Shown here: positions 8,485 through 15,564 of the stretch, piece after piece
How positions within the stretch are numbered: the first letter of the stretch is position 1
Layout: each line of letters opens with the position of its first letter
From: CALKHT01 sp964511575
GTDB taxonomy: Bacteria; Planctomycetota; Phycisphaerae; Phycisphaerales; Phycisphaeraceae
Length of the DNA: 46,914 nt
Assembly (NCBI GenBank): GCA_964511575.1
Contig: CAZEFM010000017.1
Span: 1 to 46,914, forward strand
Direction: 5' to 3'
Position numbers and translations under genes: made by a program
Notes under the pieces: model-generated
The model's database searches: none
What the model saw: only the letters and a program-made list of their open reading frames with translations
What the model was told of the DNA's origin: nothing

Positions 8485-9483
8485 ATGAGTCAGAACACTC
8501 CCACAACCCCCGTGTTGGAGCCGTCCGGCAGGGCGGCCGAGCTGCCCGATCCCACGCGGCCGCCGTCGCATGATCGGCTGCCGTTGCCCGATCAGGTGGT
8601 GCCCGGCCGCATCCTCTGGGCGTACGCCATTCCCATTGCGACGGTGCACCTGCTGGCGCTGCTGGCGTTCGTGCCGTGGTTCTTCTCGTGGACCGGCGTG
8701 ATTGTCATGCTGGTGGGGGTCCACGTGTTCGGGCAAGGCATCACGCTGTGCTATCACCGGTTGCTCACGCATCGCAGCTTCACCGTGCCGCGATGGCTGG
8801 AGCACCTGTTCGTCATCATCGCGATGTGCTGCATGGAGGACACCCCGGCGAAGTGGGTGGCGACGCATCGCTTCCACCACAACCACAGCGATCACCAGCC
8901 CGACCCGCACAGCCCGCTGGTGACGTTTCTGTGGGGGCACATCGGCTGGCTGGTCATTCAGAACCCGGGGGTGCGCAGCATCAGCGTGTATCAGAAATAC
9001 GCGCCGGACATCCTGCGCGATCCGTTCTACATGAAGCTGGAAAAGAACCCGTGGCTGGCGGCGTGGATCTATCTGGCGCATGCGGCGCTCTTTTTCCTTG
9101 CGGGGTTCGGCATCGGCTGGTGGACGGGTGGCACGGCGATGGCGGGGGTGCAGTTCGGCGCGAGCCTCTTCATCTGGGGCGTGATCGTGCGGACGGTGGC
9201 GGTGTGGCACATCACCTGGTCGGTCAATTCGCTGACGCACCTGTTCGGCTATCGCAACTACGAAACGGATGAGAACAGCCGCAACAACTGGCTGGTCGCG
9301 CTGCTGACGGTGGGCGAGGGCTGGCACAACAACCACCACGAGGACCCGGCCAGCGCATCGGTGCAGCACCGCTGGTGGGAGATCGACATCACGTATTACG
9401 AGATCAAGCTGCTGGAGAAGCTGGGTCTGGCGAAGAACGTGATCCCGCCCAAGTTCAAACGCCGGGCGCAGCGCGCGGGGTGA
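8485..9483 (+). CDS. Acyl-CoA/acyl-lipid delta-9-type fatty acid desaturase
   Basis: A 332-residue integral membrane di-iron desaturase that puts a double bond into fatty acyl chains, using oxygen and an electron donor. The three histidine boxes are complete: HRLLTH (residues 91-96), HRFHH (128-132) and HNNHH (281-285). Hydrophobic pairs lie around residues 45-85 and 170-225. The N-terminal 40 residues are polar and proline-rich. The layout HxxxxH, HxxHH, HxxHH is that of the stearoyl-CoA desaturase group; chain-position specificity cannot be read. The stop codon overlaps the first arm of an inverted repeat. The downstream cyclopropane-synthase-like gene could use its product. Confidence 0.88.
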   Translation: MSQNTPTTPVLEPSGRAAELPDPTRPPSHDRLPLPDQVVPGRILWAYAIPIATVHLLALLAFVPWFFSWTGVIVMLVGVHVFGQGITLCYHRLLTHRSFTVPRWLEHLFVIIAMCCMEDTPAKWVATHRFHHNHSDHQPDPHSPLVTFLWGHIGWLVIQNPGVRSISVYQKYAPDILRDPFYMKLEKNPWLAAWIYLAHAALFFLAGFGIGWWTGGTAMAGVQFGASLFIWGVIVRTVAVWHITWSVNSLTHLFGYRNYETDENSRNNWLVALLTVGEGWHNNHHEDPASASVQHRWWEIDITYYEIKLLEKLGLAKNVIPPKFKRRAQRAG

Positions 9484-9889
9484 ACCACCAGGAGCACCAA
9501 GGGCACCAAGAAATGCGCGGGGGATCGACACGGTTGATGCGATACTCCTGGCGGGCATTTTCTTGTCTCTACGGTGGCAGGGATACTAACTCTGCCGACA
9601 CTGGTGGTCGGCATTGCGCATCTGGGGGGTGGTCACGGTGACGCAACGCTTTGGATGTGTGGGTTGGTACTGCTGTTCGTCTTTTATGCCGGTGGAGTTG
9701 TTAGCCTCGCCACCGTTGTGTTCTCCCGCGTCGAGGCTGATACACGTTGGCCTGCATGGCTGATCATGCAATGCTTCCTACTGGTGATCGGAGCGGCCCC
9801 GTTTATTCGGCCTTCCCTGTTCTTTCGATCGCTGGGGCTCTAACTCACAATCATTCGGTTCTTCGTGCTCTTCGTGTTCTTGGTGGTTC
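9482..9889. repeat. Inverted-repeat element 2, enclosing a small gene
   Basis: Arms 9482-9512 and 9859-9889 pair at 26 of 31 positions and are made of CACCAAG/CACGAAG words. The left arm overlaps the desaturase stop codon, and the right arm ends 19 nt before the next ATG. About 345 nt lie between the arms and hold the small membrane-protein gene. Confidence 0.85.
9574..9843 (+). CDS. Small membrane protein inside an inverted repeat
   Basis: An 89-residue protein that I do not recognise. Three hydrophobic segments are visible at about residues 3-17, 25-50 and 60-80, separated by short polar stretches (HGDATLW and SRVEADTRW). The composition is protein-like, and the gene fills the space between the two repeat arms. 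No good Shine-Dalgarno sequence precedes the ATG, so a different start is possible. It might be cargo of the repeat element or a resident gene. Confidence 0.5.
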   Translation: MAGILTLPTLVVGIAHLGGGHGDATLWMCGLVLLFVFYAGGVVSLATVVFSRVEADTRWPAWLIMQCFLLVIGAAPFIRPSLFFRSLGL

Positions 9890-9908
9890 TGATTCAAAGG
9901 GGTGGTAC

Positions 9909-10781
9909 ATGTCGCAGTTGCAGCCGTTTTATAAGCAGGTTCAGGCGCATTACGATTTGTCGAACGACTTTTTCCGGTTGTTTCTCGACGAGTCGATGAC
10001 GTACAGCTGCGCGTATTTTGAGCGTGAGGCGATGTCGCTGGCTGAGGCGCAGTTGGCGAAGATTGATCTGTCGCTGGGCAAGTGCGATCTGCCGACCGCG
10101 CATTCAAATGGTGAGCGGGCGACACTCCTGGACATCGGTTGCGGGTGGGGGGCGCTGGCGCGGCGGGCGGTGGAGCGGTATCACGTCAACGTCATCGGCC
10201 TGACGCTCAGCAAGGAGCAGTACGCGCACAACACGGCGACGACGCACGACGATGCGATCACCTTTCGCCTGCAGGGCTGGGAGGAGTTCGATGAGTCGGT
10301 CGACCGCATCGTGAGCATCGGCGCGTTTGAGCATTTTCGGCAGGAGCGATACCCCGCGTTCTTTGACAAGTGCTATTCGCTGCTGCCGGCGGGCGGTCGG
10401 ATGATGCTGCACACGATCGTGCTGACGGACGGCCAAACGCTGAAGGAACGCGGCATTGCCGTGGGGCACGAGGAGGTGCTCTTTGCCAAGTTCATTCGCA
10501 AGTACATCTTTCCGGGCGGGCAGCTCTGTTCGCCGGGTACGGTGGTGGATCACGCCCGGCGCGCGGGGTTCACGGTGGCGCACACGCAGTCGCTGCAACT
10601 GCATTACGCGCGCACGCTGGATTGCTGGGCGGAGGCGCTCCGCGCCCGACGGGATGAAGCCATCGCGCTGACCAGTGAAGATGTCTACGACATGTACATG
10701 CACTACCTCACCGGTTGTGCGCACTACTTCCGCACCGGGCACAACGATGTGATGCAGTTTGTGCTGGTGAAGGGGGCGTAA
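9909..10781 (+). CDS. Cyclopropane-fatty-acid synthase-like SAM methyltransferase
   Basis: A 290-residue cytosolic or membrane-associated methyltransferase of the CFA/mycolic-acid cyclopropane synthase family, which adds a methylene group from SAM to unsaturated acyl chains of phospholipids. The N-terminus with HYDLSNDFFRLFLDESMTYS and AYFE is the typical family opening. The SAM loop DIGCGWG is at residues 75-81, then VIGLTLSKEQ, SIGAFEH and the C-terminal YFRTGHNDVMQF. At 290 residues it matches the short CmaA-type proteins rather than E. coli Cfa (382). ATG 9909 has AAAGGGG 6 nt upstream; the frame is open from 9747, but that part crosses the repeat arm. The desaturase upstream would supply double bonds. 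Confidence 0.85.
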   Translation: MSQLQPFYKQVQAHYDLSNDFFRLFLDESMTYSCAYFEREAMSLAEAQLAKIDLSLGKCDLPTAHSNGERATLLDIGCGWGALARRAVERYHVNVIGLTLSKEQYAHNTATTHDDAITFRLQGWEEFDESVDRIVSIGAFEHFRQERYPAFFDKCYSLLPAGGRMMLHTIVLTDGQTLKERGIAVGHEEVLFAKFIRKYIFPGGQLCSPGTVVDHARRAGFTVAHTQSLQLHYARTLDCWAEALRARRDEAIALTSEDVYDMYMHYLTGCAHYFRTGHNDVMQFVLVKGA

Positions 10782-10820
10782 AGTGCTAAATTCAAAGTGC
10801 GCAGTGCAAAGTGAGAGGCA

Positions 10821-12863
10821 TCAACCCGGCAGGGATTGTTCCAGGTCGTGGTCGTGCTGGATCATCATGAGGCGGACGGCCATGGCCTGTCGGGTGGCTT
10901 TTCGCTGGGCGTAGGCGAAGAAGCGCACGAGCGATCGCGACAGTTCGCCGCGATGGTTGGCGTAGCGCTGCCGCAATAGTGAGCTGAGCGTGGGCAGGTA
11001 GCGCACGATCAGATCGTCCTCGAGCGACATGAATGTTTGCGCGGAGCCGACGTCGCCCTGTCTGCCCGAGCGGCCGATGAACTGTCGGTCGACGCGTCGC
11101 GCGGTGTGACGTTCGGTGAGGATGACGTGGAGCCCGCCGAGTTCGCGCACACCGGGGCCGAGTTTGATGTCCGTGCCGCGCCCCGCCATGTTGGTGGCGA
11201 CGGTGATCGCGCCCGCCTGTCCGGCCTTTTCGATGATGTGCGCTTCTTCCTCGTGCCGCACCGCGTTGAGCACTTCGTGATGGAGGCGACGCTGGTTGAG
11301 CAGTTCGCTGAGGTGTTCCGATGCTTCGACGCTGCGCGTGCCGATGAGGATCGGCCGTCGTTCGCGGTGGATGCGTTCGACCTCATCGGCGATGGCGGTC
11401 CATTTGTCGGCTGCGCGGGCGAAGATGCGGTCGGGCCATTGCTGCCGCTGAATGGGGCGGTGTGTGGGAATGACGCGCACCGGTCGGCCGTAGGTGCGCT
11501 CCATTTCCGGCCGGGCTTCCGCGGCGGTGCCAGTCATGCCGCACAGATGCGGGTACTGCTGGAAATAGCGCTGAAAGCTGATCGAGGCGAGCGTCTGCTG
11601 GTCGGCGGTGACGTCCAGGTCGTGCTTCGCCTCCACCGCCTGATGCAAACCGTTCTGCCACTGCCGATCGGGTTGGATGCGGCCGGTGTATTCATCGACG
11701 ATCACGACCTTGTCGTCGATGATCTGGTACTGCTTGCCCGGCTGGTAGCAGTGCTGCGCGACGAGTGCCTGTTCGATGAGTTCCACGCGACGACGGGTGG
11801 CGCGCCAGATGGGATGGATGGCGGTGGCGGGGTCGCTTTCGATGAGGTGGCTGATGAATCGCTTGCCAGCCGCGGTGAGTTCCACTTTGCGGTCGCTGGC
11901 GGAAACGGTGTAGTGGCCCTGCGGCTGCAGATGCCGCGCCAGATCACGGGCGCGCAGGTAGATCGCCGCATGCGCGTTCTCGCCGCTGCGCTGCGCGATG
12001 ATGAGCGGCGTCACGGCTTCGTCGATGAGGATCGCGTCGATTTCGTCGACGATGGCCGCGAAGAGGCCCGGCACGAGCGTGATGGGGCGACCCGTACCGG
12101 GCAGGTCGGACTGACCGACGCGCCACACCGGCGAATGCAGCCAGCGCATGGAGACGGCATCGAGCGTGCGGCCGAGCTTCAGGCGATCGCGAAGCCAGTC
12201 GCCCATGATTTCGCGCGGCGTGGCGTAGACGATCGGCGCCTGATACAACGCCGCCCGTTCCGGTTCGGGCGTTTCGCCGACGATCGCCCCGGCACGCAAA
12301 CCGCAGCGTTGGTAGATCACGTTTCGCCCGGCTGCGTCACGTTGGGCGAGATAGTCGTTGGTGGTGAAAAGATGCACCGGTTTACCGGTCCACGCCAGTA
12401 GCGTTGCGCCGACGGCTGCGGTGAGTGTCTTGCCTTCGCCGGTGACCATTTCGACGATTTGGCCGTGGTAGAGCCCCAGCGCGCCCATGAGCTGCACCTG
12501 GTACGGTCGCTCACCCGTTGTTCGGCGTGCCACCTCGCGCACGATCGCCAGTGCCTGCCGCACATCGTCGCGCGTCTGACGGCGACGCTGAAACACAGCC
12601 CGCACCTCGGCGATGTGCTCATCCAGTTCGCGATCGCTCATCGCCTCGCAGCGCGGGCTGATCGTGTCGACAGCCTCGGCTTCACGGCGAAGGTAACGCA
12701 CGTTGACTTTGGCATGCCGGGCGCGGCCGACCCATCGGTTGGCGATCGCATCGAGGCCGCGCGGCACCTCCAGCCGCCGCCGACGTGTGCGCAGCATCGA
12801 CCAGAGCATCAGGTCCGATTGAATCGGTCCCGGGGTCAACGCGTTGGCGGGCATGGTGGTCAT
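10821..12863 (-). CDS. SecA-like ATPase lacking the C-terminal third
   Basis: A 680-residue member of the SecA motor family, which drives proteins through SecYEG in its canonical form. Walker A TGEGKT is at residues 141-146, the DEAD-type box DEID at about 273-276 followed by ILIDEA, a preprotein cross-linking region at about 230-370, and the second nucleotide-binding lobe with TNMAGRGTDIKLG and GRSGRQGD at about 597. Only about 80 residues follow that last motif, against about 320 in E. coli SecA. The helical wing, most of the scaffold and two-helix finger, and the zinc tail therefore appear to be missing. The stop is clean and the frame intact, so this looks like a specialised form. It is last in the export operon, after the M50-HlyD gene. 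No Shine-Dalgarno is clear; M4 is an alternative start. Confidence 0.85.
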   Translation of the reverse strand: MTTMPANALTPGPIQSDLMLWSMLRTRRRRLEVPRGLDAIANRWVGRARHAKVNVRYLRREAEAVDTISPRCEAMSDRELDEHIAEVRAVFQRRRQTRDDVRQALAIVREVARRTTGERPYQVQLMGALGLYHGQIVEMVTGEGKTLTAAVGATLLAWTGKPVHLFTTNDYLAQRDAAGRNVIYQRCGLRAGAIVGETPEPERAALYQAPIVYATPREIMGDWLRDRLKLGRTLDAVSMRWLHSPVWRVGQSDLPGTGRPITLVPGLFAAIVDEIDAILIDEAVTPLIIAQRSGENAHAAIYLRARDLARHLQPQGHYTVSASDRKVELTAAGKRFISHLIESDPATAIHPIWRATRRRVELIEQALVAQHCYQPGKQYQIIDDKVVIVDEYTGRIQPDRQWQNGLHQAVEAKHDLDVTADQQTLASISFQRYFQQYPHLCGMTGTAAEARPEMERTYGRPVRVIPTHRPIQRQQWPDRIFARAADKWTAIADEVERIHRERRPILIGTRSVEASEHLSELLNQRRLHHEVLNAVRHEEEAHIIEKAGQAGAITVATNMAGRGTDIKLGPGVRELGGLHVILTERHTARRVDRQFIGRSGRQGDVGSAQTFMSLEDDLIVRYLPTLSSLLRQRYANHRGELSRSLVRFFAYAQRKATRQAMAVRLMMIQHDHDLEQSLPG

Positions 12864-12879
12864 GGTTCTGTTTCAGCCC

Positions 12880-13019
12880 CGGATGAACACGGATGGACAC
12901 GGATGAAGGCAGGGCAGGGGTGATGATGTCATCGTGTCACGCGCCTCGGTTTCCTGTCCGTCAATGTTTCAATTCCGGACCATTCAGAATCCTCATCTGT
13001 GTTCATGCGTGTTCATCCG
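12880..13019. repeat. Inverted-repeat element 3
   Basis: Arms 12880-12905 and 12994-13019 pair at 23 of 26 positions, with the words ACACGGATG and GATGAACAC. The right arm lies 9 nt past the stop codon of the M50-HlyD gene, and the left arm is 16 nt before the SecA-like ATG (both genes on minus). About 90 nt lie between the arms. Confidence 0.85.
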
Positions 13020-13028
13020 TGGCTCACC

Positions 13029-15197
13029 TCACAACGCCATTCTCGGGTCGAAGACCTTCATGATGCGGTCGAGCCACTGGATGGCCAGGGGTCGTCGTTG
13101 GGCGAGGGTGAAGCGCACGTGGACACGGTGGCCGGGCAGCGGGGTAACCGCGGGTTGGTCGGCGGCATCGAGGGGCAGTTGCAACCACAGGTGGAAGTGC
13201 GGTCGCAGGGTGGAATGTCCCTCACGGTCGTTGGGGTCCATGGCGATGGTGCCGCCCGCCGTTGCCGCCAGTGCCGGGTGGGGCAGCGTCAGTCGTCCCG
13301 AATCGAATGCCTTGATGACGCGGCTGGTAATCGTCTGCGAGGCGCACCCGGCAAGGCGCAGCTCCACGCGCTCCAACTGGTTGAGCAGCGTGAGCGAGTT
13401 GTGTGCCTGATCGACCAGTGCGGTCACGCGCAGGGTGTCGGGCTGGATGACCTGTCCCACGCTGCTCCCCACGGGCAGGTACTGACCCTTGAGCGCGTTG
13501 AGCGGCATGGAGACGAGCTGCCCGGACATCGGCGCGCGGATGTCCAGCATCGCCAACTGTTCGTCGATGAGTTCCCGTTCCTCGCGGGTGGCGGCGATCT
13601 GTTCGGCGATCGCCACGGCCTTGTTCGGGTCGTCGAGCAGCGCCTGCCGGCGTGCGATTTCCAGGCCGCGCAGCTTCGCGGCAAGCTGGCGTTGCTCGGC
13701 ACGCAGGGCCGGGTTGTCGACGGCGAGGATCAGGTCGCCCGCTTCGACCCAGTCGCCTGCGGTGGCGTGCACCTCGTTGACGAATCCGGGCGCGCGGATC
13801 ATGAGCTCGGCGCGTTCGGCGGCTTCGATGACGCCGACGGTCCGCCGATGATCCGGCGCGGGCCATGCGCCGATGCCGCCGATGATGATCGCCGCGAGTG
13901 CTGCGGTGACGGCAAGCGCCCGGGCGCGCCGCCGGTGCAGGGCGCTGCTCGCCAGCAGCCAGTGCATGAACTTCGCCGCGGGAATGCCCAGCCACATCAC
14001 AACGGTCCACACCGCCAGTGCCAGGCCGATGGTGAACGCCCAGCTTGAGATGACCAGCACGATGCCGAGCATGATGAGGACGCGGTAGATCATCGCGGCG
14101 ATGCCGTAGACCACCAGGACGATCTGCTCGCTGCGGCTGGTGCTTGGCGGCAGGACGGTTTTCAGGCCGAAGAGAAACCGTTGGCCGAGCCATTTGAGCT
14201 GGCTGGTGGCGCGTTCGTAGAGGTTGGGGATCTCCATCGCATCGCTGAGCATGAAGTAGCCATCGAACCGCATGAGCGGGTTGGCGTTGAAGAGGATCGT
14301 TGCCAGCGAGGTGACCATCACCATGTGGTGTGCCAGTTGTCGTACCAGATCGTCGTCGGTATAGACCCATGCCACCGCGGCGGCGCCCGCCAGGGGCAGT
14401 TCGAACATCATCCCTGCCGCCGCCACCAGCAGGCGATGCCACTTGCTTTCGAAGCTCCAGGCGCTGGTCGTGTCCATGTAGGGGCACGGGAAGAGCAACA
14501 GCAGCATGACGCCCGTTTCGTAAACGGGCCCGCCCAGCCGTTGACACACCAGGCCGTGGCCCAGTTCGTGCACCGCCTTGGATACGACGAAGAGCAGGAT
14601 CAGCCAACCCCACGTGGCGGGTGTGGCGAGCAGGTCGGTGCTTTGCCGCACGTATTCAGGCAGATGCGGCAGAAACACCGCGGCACAGAAGATCAGCCAC
14701 ACCAGCCACAGCATCAGCCCCACCCGGCTGAGCAGCGGTCGAACGAACGGCCCCAGCACGTTGAGCAGGTGATGCGGGTTGGCCAATGGAATCTGCATGA
14801 ACAGCACGCTCATCGCCTGACCGGCAACGCGTCGCACGGTTTGTCGGCGGTGACGGGCGAGCAGCGGCTGGGCATCGGTCGGTTCGTTGCCGCGCAGCAG
14901 GTTGGCCTGGTTGAGTTGTCCCAGCAGGCCGATGACTTCGTTCTGGGTTGGCGCATCGTCGCCGTAACGGGCGAGCGTGGTTTCCCACGCTTCCTCGACG
15001 GTGCGTCGTCCATCGAGCAGGGCGATGAAGTGGTACGCCACCGGGTTGAGTCGGGAAAAGTGGTTGCCCAGCGGATCGTGCAGCACGTACCAGGGATGCC
15101 CCCGAAAGACCCGTCGGCGCACAATCACCTGCGGCCGCAACATCGGCGTCAGGCGATTCACCCGGCTCCAGGATTGACTGAATGTGCTGCGTTCCAT
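13029..15197 (-). CDS. PqqD-like / M50 peptidase / HlyD fusion protein
   Basis: A 722-residue membrane protein with three parts. Residues about 22-105 look like a PqqD-type winged helix, which in peptide-modification systems binds a precursor peptide. Residues about 130-450 are a multi-pass site-2-protease (M50) domain with HELGH (210-214) and the second zinc-ligand motif NPLMRFD (Asp 312), followed by further membrane helices. Residues about 455-720 form a HlyD-type adaptor with a lipoyl-like half (RAPGFVNEVHATAGDWVEAG), a coiled coil and a second half-motif (DIRAPMSGQLVSMP). Fusions of this kind are familiar in planctomycetes but their substrates are not established. It lies between the GAF-HlyD and SecA-like genes, so a role in export of a processed peptide or protein is inferred. 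Confidence 0.83.
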   Translation of the reverse strand: MERSTFSQSWSRVNRLTPMLRPQVIVRRRVFRGHPWYVLHDPLGNHFSRLNPVAYHFIALLDGRRTVEEAWETTLARYGDDAPTQNEVIGLLGQLNQANLLRGNEPTDAQPLLARHRRQTVRRVAGQAMSVLFMQIPLANPHHLLNVLGPFVRPLLSRVGLMLWLVWLIFCAAVFLPHLPEYVRQSTDLLATPATWGWLILLFVVSKAVHELGHGLVCQRLGGPVYETGVMLLLLFPCPYMDTTSAWSFESKWHRLLVAAAGMMFELPLAGAAAVAWVYTDDDLVRQLAHHMVMVTSLATILFNANPLMRFDGYFMLSDAMEIPNLYERATSQLKWLGQRFLFGLKTVLPPSTSRSEQIVLVVYGIAAMIYRVLIMLGIVLVISSWAFTIGLALAVWTVVMWLGIPAAKFMHWLLASSALHRRRARALAVTAALAAIIIGGIGAWPAPDHRRTVGVIEAAERAELMIRAPGFVNEVHATAGDWVEAGDLILAVDNPALRAEQRQLAAKLRGLEIARRQALLDDPNKAVAIAEQIAATREERELIDEQLAMLDIRAPMSGQLVSMPLNALKGQYLPVGSSVGQVIQPDTLRVTALVDQAHNSLTLLNQLERVELRLAGCASQTITSRVIKAFDSGRLTLPHPALAATAGGTIAMDPNDREGHSTLRPHFHLWLQLPLDAADQPAVTPLPGHRVHVRFTLAQRRPLAIQWLDRIMKVFDPRMAL

Positions 15198-15205
15198 GGG
15201 AGAAG

Positions 15206-15481
15206 TCAGAGGACAGAGGACGGAGGACTGAGGTCAGTCGTGGTCAGGTGGGTGATCTCGCCGTCGCAGTCGGTGAGTTTGCTTATGCCATGCGCTTCGT
15301 AGCGACATTTCGCCCATGCTTCACAGAGGTTGAGGCAAACCGAACGCGAGGAACGGCGCATCTGTGAGGTCAACGCGTAACGTTCCTCGGCAGGGAATGA
15401 TTCTGTTAACGAATAAAGTTGCATCGCCAGTTCAAACGCTTTCTGGTAAACCACAAGTTCCTTCGCCGAACGAATTCGCAT
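15206..15481 (-). pseudogene. Truncated S23/IVP four-helix-bundle protein
   Basis: This frame encodes about 91 residues of the four-helix-bundle family first found in intervening sequences of 23S rRNA (S23/IVP), to which the Avd protein of diversity-generating retroelements also belongs. Family features are ELVVYQKAFELAMQLY, SFPAEERYALTSQMRRSSRSV, NLCEAWAKCRYEAH and SKLTDCDGE. After DCDGE the match ends and the last residues (ITHLTTTDLSPPSSVL) are translated repeat-arm DNA. Intact members have about 115-125 residues, so the fourth helix is missing. The ATG at 15481 follows a GGGGGGAAC stretch. The gene lies inside inverted repeat 4, between two export genes. A shortened but still expressed protein is possible. 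Confidence 0.75.
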
Positions 15482-15558
15482 CGTTCCCCCCATCTGTTTG
15501 CTGCTTCCTCCACCCTCTGCCTCCCGCCCCCCCGTCCCCTGTCCTCCGTCTTCTGTCC
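15211..15558. repeat. Inverted-repeat element 4, enclosing the S23/IVP gene
   Basis: Core arms 15211-15228 and 15541-15558 match at 17 of 18 positions. They are built from GAGGACAG/GAGGACGG words and extend further with lower identity (about 15203-15235 and 15534-15566). The right arm begins at the stop codon of the GAF-HlyD gene, and the left arm ends 13 nt before the M50-HlyD ATG. The enclosed 312 nt hold the truncated S23/IVP gene. Confidence 0.85.
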
Positions 15559-15564
15559 TCCGTC

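Noticed and set aside
11037..12401. Long plus-strand frame opposite the SecA-like gene
   Set aside because: No recognisable domain and skewed composition; the minus strand encodes all SecA ATPase motifs.
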